Shown here piece by piece: positions 40,872 through 50,079 of a stretch of 50,100 nt of DNA. Origin of the DNA: CAIXQW01 sp046049675 (lineage in GTDB: Bacteria; Bacteroidota; Bacteroidia; Chitinophagales; Chitinophagaceae); the NCBI GenBank assembly GCA_046049675.1, contig JBJORA010000040.1:1-50100 (forward strand), given 5' to 3'. The position numbers and the translations under genes were made by a program. Each line of letters opens with the position of its first letter. The first letter of the stretch is position 1. The notes beneath the pieces are model-generated. The model searched no databases, was not told the origin of the DNA, and saw only the letters and a list, made by a program, of their open reading frames with translations.

Positions 40872-41117
40872 ATGAAGAACACATTAAAAGTAAGTCTTTT
40901 CGCAATCGCTCTTGGTTTATTCGCTTCTTGCGGTGATCAAGCTGCTACTAGTACAGATGCAACAACAACTCCAGCTACTAGCACAGAAGCTAATGCTACT
41001 CCAGCTACTCCAGCTGAAGGTACAACTGCTGCTCCTGCTGGTGATTCTACTGCAAACACTGCTGCTGCTCCAACAAACACAGCAAATCCTGCAGATAGCG
41101 CAAACGCAAAGAAGTAA
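40872..41117 (+). CDS. Small Thr/Ala/Pro-rich lipoprotein
   Basis: An 81-residue lipoprotein with lipid Cys20 in FASCGD and a signal nearly the same as that of the gene at 40221 (MKNxLKVSxFAxALGxFASCG). The mature part is a disordered Thr/Ala/Pro tail ending in Lys-Lys, without the helical LEA-like repeats of its paralogue. It is a product of duplication of a promoter plus lipoprotein signal, with tails that then diverged. Function unknown. Confidence 0.8.
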   Translation: MKNTLKVSLFAIALGLFASCGDQAATSTDATTTPATSTEANATPATPAEGTTAAPAGDSTANTAAAPTNTANPADSANAKK

Positions 41118-41136
41118 TTTTTTGAGAAGCTAGCAT

Positions 41137-41170
41137 AAAAAAAGCCTGTGGCAATCGCCATGGGCTTTTT
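41137..41170. terminator. Bidirectional-type terminator after the second small lipoprotein gene
   Basis: AAAAAGCC-t-GTGGC pairs with GCCAT-g-GGCTTTTT around an AATC loop, with an A run on one side and a T run on the other. Confidence 0.8.
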
Positions 41171-41249
41171 GCATTATAGTACGCATGGCCCAATCATGAC
41201 TTTGCCCACTATATCCACATTTTCCTTCGGTATTTTGGCAAATTCCTCC

Positions 41250-41257
41250 TAACTTTG
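41250..41257 (+). promoter_or_regulatory. Promoter -7 element (TAACTTTG) of the rpsF operon
   Basis: TAACTTTG matches TAnnTTTG and would give a ~95-nt leader before rpsF, which is long for this window. Confidence 0.65.
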
Positions 41258-41277
41258 CGCCTCATTTTAACCGCCAA

Positions 41278-41328
41278 GCTCGCTTCTGGCTGTAGCAATA
41301 CACACCAGAATCCACAGTAGTAGCGAGC
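41278..41328 (+). promoter_or_regulatory. Candidate leader hairpin of the rpsF operon
   Basis: GCTCGCT at 41278-41284 pairs perfectly with AGCGAGC at 41322-41328, and within it TCTGG (41285-41289) pairs with CCAGA (41305-41309), leaving a 12-nt one-sided bulge (41310-41321). Many bacteria carry an S6:S18-binding leader before rpsF that represses the operon. Whether this is that motif is not established: I do not see its CCG trinucleotide in the expected bulge. Confidence 0.4.
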
Positions 41329-41356
41329 AAGGCACAAAAAAAAACACTACACAGGT

Positions 41357-41740
41357 ATGACAAAGCATTACGAGCTGATGATCATCTTTACGCCAGTGCT
41401 CAGTACAGACGAGCTAAAGGCGGCAACGAATGGCATTGCCAATTTTCTAAAAACAAACGGCGCGGAAATCGAAGGCGAAGACACATGGGGTCTTAAAAGC
41501 CTAGCTTATCCAATCCAAAAAAAGACAACAGGTTTGTATTATGTGGTAAACTACAGTACAAGCGGCAACTTTAACCACAAGCTAGAAACACAAATGAATC
41601 GCGACGAAAGCATTCTTCGTCACATGATTACAGTGTTAGACAAGCATGCGGTAGCTTACAACGATCGTAAGCGCAAAGGCATTAAGGTAGAGCCTAAAGT
41701 TAAAGCTACTTCTAACGAAACCACTGAAACTGAAGCATAA
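41357..41740 (+). CDS. rpsF: 30S ribosomal protein bS6
   Basis: A 127-residue bS6, recognised from HYELMIIFTPVLS, GLKSLAYPIQKKTTGLYYVVNY and the ending RDESILRHMITVLDKHAVAY. It binds bS18 and the central domain of 16S rRNA. The ~20 extra C-terminal residues are a charged tail as in many Bacteroidota. Its stop overlaps the rpsR start by one base (TAATG). First gene of rpsF-rpsR-rplI. Confidence 0.97.
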   Translation: MTKHYELMIIFTPVLSTDELKAATNGIANFLKTNGAEIEGEDTWGLKSLAYPIQKKTTGLYYVVNYSTSGNFNHKLETQMNRDESILRHMITVLDKHAVAYNDRKRKGIKVEPKVKATSNETTETEA

Positions 41741-42000
41741 TGGCACAAGACGTAAAGTATATGAATAGCAGACATTTAGAAAATCGCCCTAAAAAGTATT
41801 GCCGTTTCAAAAAAATGGGCATTGGCTACATCGACTACAAAGACGGCGAATTCCTTAAAAAGTTCATCAACGATCAAGGTAAGCTTTTACCCCGCCGTAT
41901 TACAGGCAACAGCCTAAAGTTCCAACGTAAAGTGGGTACTGCAGTAAAAAAGGCACGTCAAATGGCTATCTTACCTTATTTGGGAGATCTTATCAAATAA
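41740..42000 (+). CDS. rpsR: 30S ribosomal protein bS18
   Basis: An 86-residue bS18 with the family core KKYCRFKKMGIGYIDYKD, FINDQGKLLPRRITGNSLKFQRKV and AVKKARQMAILPYL. It forms a heterodimer with bS6 on the 30S platform. It is translationally coupled to rpsF by a one-base overlap, which suits equal production of the two partners. Confidence 0.97.
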   Translation: MAQDVKYMNSRHLENRPKKYCRFKKMGIGYIDYKDGEFLKKFINDQGKLLPRRITGNSLKFQRKVGTAVKKARQMAILPYLGDLIK

Positions 42001-42033
42001 AATTCTTAAGCACACTTAAAATTTCATCACAAC

Positions 42034-42483
42034 ATGCAAGTTATTTTAATTAAAGATATAGATACCCTAGGCCAAACCAACGAAGTAGTAAAGGTAAAAC
42101 CAGGGTACGCACGCAATTTTCTAATACCTCAAAAGTTCGCTATCGAAGCAAGCGCAGGCAACCTAGCAGTAGTTAATCAAAAAGTAAAAGCAGCTCAAAA
42201 GAAAGAAGCTGCATTACTAAGCGCTATTGCAGATGTTTCTGCTAAGCTTAAGGACGGTGCACTAAAGGTTACTGCTAAGGCTGGCGAAGGCAATAAGTTG
42301 TTTGGTTCTATTACCAATACGCAACTTGCACGCGCCGTACGCGAGCAAAAAGGCTACGAAATCGACCGCAAGCGCATTTCTATTATAGACGAGGTTAAAA
42401 CCCTTGGTACATTCAAAGCTCATATCGACCTTGGCCAAAGCGAGCCAGTAGAAGTAGAGTTTGAAGTTGCTGCGGAAGCTTAA
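42034..42483 (+). CDS. rplI: 50S ribosomal protein bL9
   Basis: A 149-residue bL9 with the N-terminal motif VILIKDIDTLGQTNEVVKVKPGYARNFLIPQ, the long connecting helix, and the C-terminal domain (EGNKLFGSIT...). It binds 23S rRNA at the L1 side and helps maintain reading fidelity. 33 bp after rpsR and closed by a strong terminator. Confidence 0.97.
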   Translation: MQVILIKDIDTLGQTNEVVKVKPGYARNFLIPQKFAIEASAGNLAVVNQKVKAAQKKEAALLSAIADVSAKLKDGALKVTAKAGEGNKLFGSITNTQLARAVREQKGYEIDRKRISIIDEVKTLGTFKAHIDLGQSEPVEVEFEVAAEA

Positions 42484-42504
42484 TCAAGCATAACAATTCT
42501 TCAG

Positions 42505-42539
42505 AAACCTGCATTTATATCCTAAATGCAGGTTTTTTT
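42505..42539 (+). terminator. Rho-independent terminator of the rpsF-rpsR-rplI operon
   Basis: A 13-bp perfect stem (AAACCTGCATTTA with TAAATGCAGGTTT), loop of five, then a run of T residues to 42539. Confidence 0.9.
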
Positions 42540-42672
42540 ATGCCAAGAACCAACGAAATTAACAATTGCGGCGTCTTTCTGTTAAACGTATTTGGCTATT
42601 TCAATATTTGTTGTATTTTTAACAATTGAAATTCGCCTGTCGAAGAGCAATAACATTTTAGGTATTTAGATT

Positions 42673-45600
42673 ATGAAAAGAATTGTATTTTTTTTGTGCG
42701 TGTTGATGGTTAGTACGAGTGCCTTTGCACAGTATTGTACACCTACTTACAACAGTGGGTGTAGCAGTGCCGATTTCATTAACAACTTTACCGCTACTGG
42801 TGGTATGGGTATCAACATTAGCAACCTCAATACTGGGTGTAATGGTTTGCCGCCAAGCAATACTATCGTATTGCCGCTTACTGTTGCAGAATTCCCAGGT
42901 GGATTAATCAATATTACTGTTCAGTCTGGCAGTAGTTGGGGTCAGGGTTTTCGTATTTGGGTAGATTGGAACAACGATCTTTTGTTTACACCAGGAGAAA
43001 GTGTTTGGAATTCAAGTAGCTCAAGCACTGCTTTACAAACTGGTTCTTTCATGGTGCCAATGTCGTCTGCAATAGGCAACTTGCGCATGCGTGTTATGTG
43101 TCGTTATGCTACAGTACCGCTTGCTACAGATTTTTGCGCAACTGGCTTAAGCTTTGGTGAGGTAGAAGATTATACACTACAAGTATTGTCTCCAACACCA
43201 TGTAGTGGCGCTCCTACGGCTGGTACAATTAATGGCAACGACACAGTAAACCTTTGCCCAAGTGCTGGCTATACAGTAACTGTTTCTGGCACATCTCAAG
43301 TATCGAGCCTTACTTATATTTGGCAACAAGCTACACCGCCGGGTTCTAATACTTGGACAACAATTGCTGGTGCTACATTGCCTTACTATATCATTGCACC
43401 TGGACAGCCACCTGCAGATTATCGCATGGTGGTGTTGTGTAACAACAGTTTCCAGTTCGATACCACCAATACACTTACAGTATTAACGGCATTGCCTAAG
43501 AAAGCGCAAGTGCCATACACGCAAAGCTTCGAGTCTTGGATGGACTATTGTGCGAATTCTGATGTTCCCGACGATAGTAGCTGGACAAACAGTCCATTTA
43601 TGGGCGATTTATCATGGCGACGTGACGATGAAGGTAGCACGGCCAATTGGAATTTTCCAACTGCATCGCAGTACTTTCCAGCAAGTTCGCATCTAAACCA
43701 TAGCGCACGCATCCACACCTACTATGCAACTGCCGGTGGCTCGGGTAACCTAGATTTACATATAGACCTTAGCGCTTTCGCCGGTACCAAAACACTTAAT
43801 TTCGATTACATAACTAATGGCTTTAGTACGCAACCAGCACTAGAAGTATTGTTATCTACTAACGGTGGCAATACCTTTACTTCATTAGGAAGTTATAATG
43901 GTCTTAATGGTAGTGTTTGGGATAATGTAAGTTTGCCAATTGCCAGCAATAGCAACGATGCTGTTATCAGATTTCAGGGTTCTACAACAAGTGGCTTTTG
44001 GGGAGATATTGGCATTGATAATTTGAGCGTGTTACAGCCTTGTACAGGTACACCTAACGCAGGGATTATTGCAGATACTACAGCATGCCCTAATACACCA
44101 TTTATGCTAACGCTTAGCGGTAGTAGTTTAGCAGGTGGTTTATCTTACCAATGGCAAAGCGCACCAAGTGCAGCTGGCCCTTGGACAACTTTCTCTACAA
44201 CAACCCAACCGTTTACAATAGCGACGCAACCAGGCACCACTTGGTATCGTTGTACTGTAACATGCACAAACAGCGGTCAAAGTTCTACAACACCGGTTAT
44301 TGATGTAACGATGAACACATTCTACTATTGCTATTGCCAAACTGCACAACCACCTCCAGGTTCATTTGACTACATTGACATCGGTAATGTGTACATTTCT
44401 AAAGAAACAGGTCCAACAGTTGATACTGTGATTTGGAATGCACCTATGGCGGCTACAGATACGTTTAACAACACAAGTGCTACTGCTGGTTATACTAATT
44501 ATCAATTTAGCTATCCAATGCGCAAAATTATGCGCGACAGCACATATAAGGCTCGCACGGTTGTAATGACTCAGTTTACCTGGTCTCCTGGCTCTACTAC
44601 ACGTATCTTTATTGATTACAATAGAGATGGTGTTTTCCAATCTAATGAGGTAGCGTGTACAGGTGCCAATAACTTTTTCCAAAACATAAACAACTACTTT
44701 AGCAGTTCATTTACTGTACCTAATTGGGCTAGCCCAGGTATTACAGGTTTGCGCGTTATAAATAACTTTAACTCACCAATTGATCCATGCGATCCTTTCT
44801 TTGGTGGCGAAACAGAGGACTACTTAGTTGAAATTGAATTACCTAAATGCGACAGCGTATGGGCAGGTTCAATTTGGGCTAGCGATACGATTACATGTCC
44901 TGGCTACGACATCGTGTTGATTGATACAACGCACGTTGATCTTCAAAGCTATACAGGCTTAAGTGGTTTTTGGCAGCGTAGCACCAACGGCGGTAGCACT
45001 TGGACGAATGTACCAGGTACCAGCAGCGATACACTAATTGTAACACCTAGCGTAACTACAAAATACCGCTACATGGTAATCTGTACTGGTGGAGATACTG
45101 CGTTTAGCACTAACACCATCACAGTAACCATGATCAACTCTTCTGCGTGCTATCCAGCTAGTGGTGCACAGTGGGGTAGTTTAGACACTGCAGACAATGG
45201 TGCGTTTGGCATAGGTAGCGTATTGTTTACAGTTGGTGGTGGTGGCCCTCACCTTGGTAATCCAGCTGCAACGCGTTCACGTACAGATCTATCAGGTAAT
45301 CCAGCCTTTGATATCACGCTTTGGACAGATAGTACTTATAATGTTAGCTTCTACAATATCTTAAAGCCGCTAAATCATGCCGATGCTAAGATTACAATGT
45401 TTGTTGATTACAATGGTAATGGCTTGTACGATATACCTCAAGAGCGTGTATTTACTGGCCTAAGCACTGCAAATAACTTTGTAACTACTGGCAGCTTTGT
45501 TACGCCATTAACGCCAATTCTTGGCACGCCTACGGGCTTACGTGTTGTATTGAACAACAATACGGCTCCAAATCCAGCGAGTGATAATGGTGTTGGTTTG

Positions 45601-45936
45601 TATGTGAGTGGTGAAACAGAAGACTACAGAGCAGTATTTAGAAAAACACCTGTATATCCAGCAAGTATTGCAGATCCATTGAATTTATCTAGTGTGTCTG
45701 TATATCCAAATCCTACTGATGGTATGGTGTTTATTGATATTGCTGCTAAGCAACTTTCTTTCCTCAATGTAATTGTTACAACAGTTACAGGTCAAGAAGT
45801 GTTTAGAGCGCAGCACAAAGATGTTGATGGTAAGTTTAGCACAAGCATAGATCTTGGCAACCTTGCTGCTGGCACTTATATGCTTAAGTTGCAAACAGAC
45901 AAAGGTTCTGTAGTACGCAATATCGTACTTAACTAA
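42673..45936 (+). CDS. Large secreted GEVED-domain protein with T9SS sorting domain
   Basis: A 1087-residue exported protein. The signal peptide ends AFA/Q (~residue 20). Three GEVED domains are visible, ending in FGEVEDYTLQV (~residue 165), GETEDYLVEIE (~720) and GETEDYRAVF (~990); each is preceded by the calcium-site-like IF(V)DYNxDGxF-type loop (VDWNNDLLFTPGE, IDYNRDGVFQ, VDYNGNGLYD). Ig-like segments and a MAM-like jelly-roll region (~275-460, QSFESWMDYC...GDIGIDNLSV) lie between. The C-terminal ~80 residues (VYPNPTDGMVFIDI...LAAGTYMLKLQTDKGSVVRNIVLN) are a type A T9SS sorting domain that directs it through the outer membrane to the surface. A role in adhesion or matrix is likely. Confidence 0.93.
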   Translation: MKRIVFFLCVLMVSTSAFAQYCTPTYNSGCSSADFINNFTATGGMGINISNLNTGCNGLPPSNTIVLPLTVAEFPGGLINITVQSGSSWGQGFRIWVDWNNDLLFTPGESVWNSSSSSTALQTGSFMVPMSSAIGNLRMRVMCRYATVPLATDFCATGLSFGEVEDYTLQVLSPTPCSGAPTAGTINGNDTVNLCPSAGYTVTVSGTSQVSSLTYIWQQATPPGSNTWTTIAGATLPYYIIAPGQPPADYRMVVLCNNSFQFDTTNTLTVLTALPKKAQVPYTQSFESWMDYCANSDVPDDSSWTNSPFMGDLSWRRDDEGSTANWNFPTASQYFPASSHLNHSARIHTYYATAGGSGNLDLHIDLSAFAGTKTLNFDYITNGFSTQPALEVLLSTNGGNTFTSLGSYNGLNGSVWDNVSLPIASNSNDAVIRFQGSTTSGFWGDIGIDNLSVLQPCTGTPNAGIIADTTACPNTPFMLTLSGSSLAGGLSYQWQSAPSAAGPWTTFSTTTQPFTIATQPGTTWYRCTVTCTNSGQSSTTPVIDVTMNTFYYCYCQTAQPPPGSFDYIDIGNVYISKETGPTVDTVIWNAPMAATDTFNNTSATAGYTNYQFSYPMRKIMRDSTYKARTVVMTQFTWSPGSTTRIFIDYNRDGVFQSNEVACTGANNFFQNINNYFSSSFTVPNWASPGITGLRVINNFNSPIDPCDPFFGGETEDYLVEIELPKCDSVWAGSIWASDTITCPGYDIVLIDTTHVDLQSYTGLSGFWQRSTNGGSTWTNVPGTSSDTLIVTPSVTTKYRYMVICTGGDTAFSTNTITVTMINSSACYPASGAQWGSLDTADNGAFGIGSVLFTVGGGGPHLGNPAATRSRTDLSGNPAFDITLWTDSTYNVSFYNILKPLNHADAKITMFVDYNGNGLYDIPQERVFTGLSTANNFVTTGSFVTPLTPILGTPTGLRVVLNNNTAPNPASDNGVGLYVSGETEDYRAVFRKTPVYPASIADPLNLSSVSVYPNPTDGMVFIDIAAKQLSFLNVIVTTVTGQEVFRAQHKDVDGKFSTSIDLGNLAAGTYMLKLQTDKGSVVRNIVLN

Positions 45937-45960
45937 GCACAATAATTAATCAAAAAGTTC

Positions 45961-45992
45961 AGCCCCAATACTTTACAGTGTTGGGGCTTTTT
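45961..45992 (+). terminator. Rho-independent terminator of the GEVED protein gene
   Basis: A 12-bp stem AGCCCCAATACT / AGTGTTGGGGCT (one G-T wobble), 4-nt loop and a T run, 24 nt after the stop. It lies between converging genes and may act weakly for recJ. Confidence 0.88.
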
Positions 45993-46065
45993 ATTTCTAC
46001 ACTTTTTTTAGAGTAGTAGTTGAAGAGTGTTCTTAATTACCGTTCACCACAAGTTTCGTAATTAA

Positions 46066-47766
46066 CTATTTGCTTGCAGGCTTGATATCTAACACACGAA
46101 TTTCTATATTCGTTACGCCATTCCACTCATTAGGCTCTATGTGATAGCAGATGTCGAAACTGCCGGCTTGCGTAACGGCAAACTTCTCTGCTAAATTGAA
46201 TCCAATGCCTTTGATAATTGCACCATCTTGTTCAATGATAAACTTTACATGCTTTTCTTTAACAATGCGGCATTCGCCTTGGTAATTACGTACAGTGTTG
46301 GAGCAAAATATCGGTCGCATATTTTGTGGTCCATGAGGGGCAAATTGTGTAAGGATATTGTAGTACTTGTCGTTTATATCACGCAGCTCAAGCACTGCAT
46401 CAATCTGTATTTCTGGTAAAAACTGTTCTTCAGTCAGCGTCGCTTTTACAACCTCGTCAAAGCGTGTTGCAAAAGGTTCAAAGTTTTTTTCGTCTAGCGT
46501 TAAACCTGCCGCAAAGTAGTGTCCACCAAAAGTAGTGAGGTATTCGCTGCATTGTGTTAGTCCATCAAATAAGTTAAAGCCAGGTATAGACCTTGCGCTG
46601 CCTGTAAGCTTACCATTACTTTCTGTAAGTACAATTGTCGGTTGAAACTTTTGCTCAATAAGTCTGCTAGCCACTATGCCAACAACGCCTTTATGCCACT
46701 GCTTATTATACAAAACCGTACTGCGTTTATCATGTGGCAGTGCCATCAGCATGGCGCTTGCTTCAGATGTAATTTGCTTGTCTACATCTTTGCGATCTTC
46801 ATTATCAATGTTGAGCATCTTTGCAAATTCTGCAGCCTCACTACGATCATTGCTCATAAACAAATCCACAGCTTTGGCAGCATCGTCCATTCTACCCGCT
46901 GCGTTTACACGCGGTGCTACTACAAATACAAGGTCTGTAATGGTAAACGGCCGCTGTAAATCTGCTACTTGCTTTAGCGCACTTATTGCCACACACGGAT
47001 TTTGATTGGCTTTTTGCAAACCAAAATAAGCAAGTGTTCTGTTTTCATCTACAATAGGTACAATGTCAGCGGCAATAGCAGTTGCAACAAGATCTAGATA
47101 TTCCAAACATTTTTCTTGCGTATTATGCAAGCGATCTTCTATAGCACTTATAAGTTTGAAGCCAATACCACAACCACATAATTCTTTAAATGGATAGTCA
47201 CAGTCAACTTGTTTTGGATTGAGTATTGCTAAGGCTTGAGGTACTGTTTCTTCTGGTAAATGGTGGTCGCAAATAATGCAATCAATGCCCGCAGCATTGG
47301 CTGTATCGATATGTACATGGCTTTTTATGCCGCAATCAAGCGCAATAAATAGTTTTACATTTTCATCAATCGCTTTTTGCATACCTACTGCACTTATGCC
47401 ATAGCCTTCACTAAATCTATTCGGTACATAACGAATAATATTATCGCAGTACTGCTTTAAAAAATGACAAACTACTGCAACACTCGTCGTACCATCTACA
47501 TCATAGTCGCCATAGATCATTATCTTCTCATTGGCTTCTATCGCTTGTACAATTCTTGCTACAGCCTTATCCATATCTTTCATTAAGTACGGATCATGCA
47601 AATGCAATAGAGTAGGTCTAAAGAATTTTTCTGCACTCGTATAACTATCTACACCTCGCAAGGCAAGTAGCGTGCAAAAACTCTTGTGTATGTTTAGCGA
47701 GGAGCTAAGTTGTGCTATTGTATCCGGATTAGTTTCTAAAAGTCGCCAGCGTTTATCCATATACAT
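46066..47766 (-). CDS. recJ: Single-stranded-DNA exonuclease RecJ
   Basis: A 566-residue DHH-family 5'-3' nuclease for recombination and mismatch repair. The core motifs are YGDYDVDGTTS (DxD of motif I), LDCGI, DHHLPEE (the DHH-containing motif III) and the later DHHA1 segment with WHKGVVGIVASRLIE and TGSARSIPGFNLFDGL, then GGHYFAAGLTL, followed by an OB domain. Length is standard. The start is ATG at 47766, or the second Met two codons in; both overlap the end of the kmo gene. Third gene of the operon with the polyprenyl synthase and kmo, an arrangement with no obvious functional logic. Confidence 0.95.
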   Translation of the reverse strand: MYMDKRWRLLETNPDTIAQLSSSLNIHKSFCTLLALRGVDSYTSAEKFFRPTLLHLHDPYLMKDMDKAVARIVQAIEANEKIMIYGDYDVDGTTSVAVVCHFLKQYCDNIIRYVPNRFSEGYGISAVGMQKAIDENVKLFIALDCGIKSHVHIDTANAAGIDCIICDHHLPEETVPQALAILNPKQVDCDYPFKELCGCGIGFKLISAIEDRLHNTQEKCLEYLDLVATAIAADIVPIVDENRTLAYFGLQKANQNPCVAISALKQVADLQRPFTITDLVFVVAPRVNAAGRMDDAAKAVDLFMSNDRSEAAEFAKMLNIDNEDRKDVDKQITSEASAMLMALPHDKRSTVLYNKQWHKGVVGIVASRLIEQKFQPTIVLTESNGKLTGSARSIPGFNLFDGLTQCSEYLTTFGGHYFAAGLTLDEKNFEPFATRFDEVVKATLTEEQFLPEIQIDAVLELRDINDKYYNILTQFAPHGPQNMRPIFCSNTVRNYQGECRIVKEKHVKFIIEQDGAIIKGIGFNLAEKFAVTQAGSFDICYHIEPNEWNGVTNIEIRVLDIKPASK

Positions 47767-49120
47767 TAATATTGTTTACAGCCTTAGCATAGTCTTCAAT
47801 TAAACTATCTAAGTGCGCTACAAAGCTAGTATCATTAATATTATCGAAGTAATTACCTTTTGCAACAATCTGTTGGTATAAATTATTTTGCGCCTCTAGT
47901 GTTGCCAAAGCATAAGCATAAGGTGTATGGCTAAATGAAACCATTTCGTAAACGCTTTTATACTGCGCTGGATAACGTAGCATTAAGTCCTTTTCAATCT
48001 TTTTTCTCTCTAAAAAAGCAGGGTCAGCTACAAGGTCACGCATCTCAATAAAATTATTAAGTGCAAGTTGTGCTACTGCATCGCCATTTGGTTTGCGCAT
48101 CAGTTGATACTCTTTCAAAACGGTGGCAATGTCTTCGTGCTCATCAAGCAACTTCGTAAGGTAGTAACAATCTTCAAAACCACTGTTCATGCCTTGTCCG
48201 TAAAATGGTACAATGGCATGGGCAGCATCGCCTATGATTAAACTATTTTGTTTGTACGTCCACGGATTAGTCTTTACAGTTACTAAAGAACTTGTAGGAT
48301 TATTAAAATAATCTTGCACATAGCTTGGCATAAGCGGCACAGCATTTGGGAAGTAAGCATCAAATAATTTTTTTACATCTTCTTCGGTAGCAACACTATC
48401 AAAAGATGGCGTTCCGGCAAAAGGAAAAAATAGAGTACACGTAAAACTACCATCAATATTAGGCAATGCTATCAGCATAAAATTTTTACGTGGCCAAATA
48501 TGTAGTGCTTCTTTTTTGATTGCAAAATCGTTTGTGTTAGTTGCCGGTATATGAAATTCTTTGTAGCCATGCTCAATATAAAACTGATGGTAGTCTGCCC
48601 GGTCTAACATGGTATACTCTTTACGCAGTGCGCTAAATGCACCATCGGCACCGCAAATAAACGCTGCAGTTGCTGTTATACTATCGCCGAGCACATCAAA
48701 TACCATCGTATTTTTTTCAAGATCTACATGCGTGCATCTATGGTCAAAATAAAATTGTGCTCCTGCATCTTCTGCTGCTTGCAACAGTGTTTTGTTGAGT
48801 TCGCCTCGGCTAACACTATAAATCGCTTGACCATTACTGCCGTATTCCTGAAACACTTGTGTGCCGTCAACCGCATGTATTTGTCGACCGTACATAGGAA
48901 TGGCTATGGCTTCTAGTTTTTCTTTAAGGCCAGCTACTTCTAAGGCACGCCAGCCGCGTGTACTCATGGCTAAATTAATGCTACGACCAGCATAAAGCTT
49001 TGCCTTACGCATATCCGAACGTCGCTCGTAAACACGCACAGTATAACCTCTTTGCCTCAACATTAAGGCAAGCAAAGACCCTACTAGCCCTGCACCTAAA
49101 ATAGCGATATCTTTCTTCAT
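47753..49120 (-). CDS. kmo: Kynurenine 3-monooxygenase
   Basis: A 455-residue FAD monooxygenase of the kynurenine pathway; it converts L-kynurenine to 3-hydroxykynurenine with NADPH and O2. Motifs: the Rossmann GAGLVG (9-14) followed by the acidic residue in VYERR, the DG motif CGADGAFS and GDAAHAIVPFYGQGMNSGFEDC for FAD. There is no C-terminal membrane anchor as in the mitochondrial enzyme. 3-hydroxyanthranilate dioxygenase of the same pathway is at 12496-13026; kynureninase and the first enzymes are outside the window. The ATG overlaps the stop of the upstream synthase by one base (TAATG), and its end overlaps recJ. Confidence 0.95.
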   Translation of the reverse strand: MKKDIAILGAGLVGSLLALMLRQRGYTVRVYERRSDMRKAKLYAGRSINLAMSTRGWRALEVAGLKEKLEAIAIPMYGRQIHAVDGTQVFQEYGSNGQAIYSVSRGELNKTLLQAAEDAGAQFYFDHRCTHVDLEKNTMVFDVLGDSITATAAFICGADGAFSALRKEYTMLDRADYHQFYIEHGYKEFHIPATNTNDFAIKKEALHIWPRKNFMLIALPNIDGSFTCTLFFPFAGTPSFDSVATEEDVKKLFDAYFPNAVPLMPSYVQDYFNNPTSSLVTVKTNPWTYKQNSLIIGDAAHAIVPFYGQGMNSGFEDCYYLTKLLDEHEDIATVLKEYQLMRKPNGDAVAQLALNNFIEMRDLVADPAFLERKKIEKDLMLRYPAQYKSVYEMVSFSHTPYAYALATLEAQNNLYQQIVAKGNYFDNINDTSFVAHLDSLIEDYAKAVNNINVYG

Positions 49121-50079
49121 TATTTTTTTCTTTTAGATATGTATTCAACCAAGTCTTTCATTACCTCTGTCGCTTCACCTTGAGGTAATGTTTCTATTAT
49201 ATCATGAGCTTCTTGCATAAAGTTATCAATTGCTTTTTGCGCAAATTCTATACCACCATTTGCAATTACTTGTTGTATGACCCATTGCACATCGTCGTTA
49301 CTTTTGTTTTTATTCTTGACGATGTATTTTATTTTTCGTTTAGTTGTAGTGTCTACTTTTTGTAAGGTATGAATCAAGGGCAGTGTTATTTTCTTTTCCT
49401 TGATATCATTGCCTGTTGGTTTACCCACATCAAAGCTACCGTAGTCAAAAAGGTCATCTTGAATTTGAAAAGCGTAGCCAATTTTTTCGCCAAACAACTT
49501 AAACCTATTTGACAGCGCTTCATCTTGTGTTGCGCTGTATGCACCAGCAGCACAAGCATTAGCAATAAGTGAAGCTGTTTTTGCTTTGATGATGTTGTAG
49601 TAAACTTCTTCTGTAATATCGAGCTTGCGTGCTTTTTCTATTTGCAGCAACTCACCTTCGCTCATTTCTTTAACGGCTTCACTTAAAATTCTCAAAATGG
49701 CAAAGTCATTATTGTTTAGACTTAGTAATAAACCTTTGCTTAAAAGATAGTCGCCAACAAGCACCGCAATTTTGTTTTTCCATAAGGCGTTAATACTAAA
49801 AAAGCCGCGACGCGTTTCTGCATCATCCACCACATCGTCGTGTACAAGTGTTGCCGTATGTAAAAGTTCAATAAGAGCGGCTGCGCGGTAGCTCTGGTCT
49901 GTTACTTGGCCGCACATTTTAGCACTAAGCAGCACAAAAATGGGCCTAAGTTGCTTGCCTTTGCGCTGCGCAACGTAATGCATAACGACATCTAGCAGTG
50001 GAATATGACTTTTAACTGCCTTATCAAAAGCAATTTCAAAGTTTTTTAGTTCGGCTTCCAAAAATTTAGCGGCGCGCAT
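49120..50079 (-). CDS. Long-chain trans-polyprenyl diphosphate synthase
   Basis: A 319-residue all-helical isoprenyl synthase. The first Asp-rich motif is HDDVVDDAETRRG (Asp81-Asp86) and the second is QIQDDLFDYG (Asp208, Asp209, Asp212); GKQLRPIFVLLSA and the KTASLIANACAAG segment are family features. It adds isopentenyl units to make the side chain of menaquinone in Bacteroidota (usually C35). Chain length cannot be read confidently; the residues before the first motif are not bulky aromatics (ELLHTATLVHDD), consistent with a long product. First of the three overlapping genes with kmo and recJ; the start at 50079 is 21 bp inside the window end and the promoter is not identified. Confidence 0.93.
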   Translation of the reverse strand: MRAAKFLEAELKNFEIAFDKAVKSHIPLLDVVMHYVAQRKGKQLRPIFVLLSAKMCGQVTDQSYRAAALIELLHTATLVHDDVVDDAETRRGFFSINALWKNKIAVLVGDYLLSKGLLLSLNNNDFAILRILSEAVKEMSEGELLQIEKARKLDITEEVYYNIIKAKTASLIANACAAGAYSATQDEALSNRFKLFGEKIGYAFQIQDDLFDYGSFDVGKPTGNDIKEKKITLPLIHTLQKVDTTTKRKIKYIVKNKNKSNDDVQWVIQQVIANGGIEFAQKAIDNFMQEAHDIIETLPQGEATEVMKDLVEYISKRKK

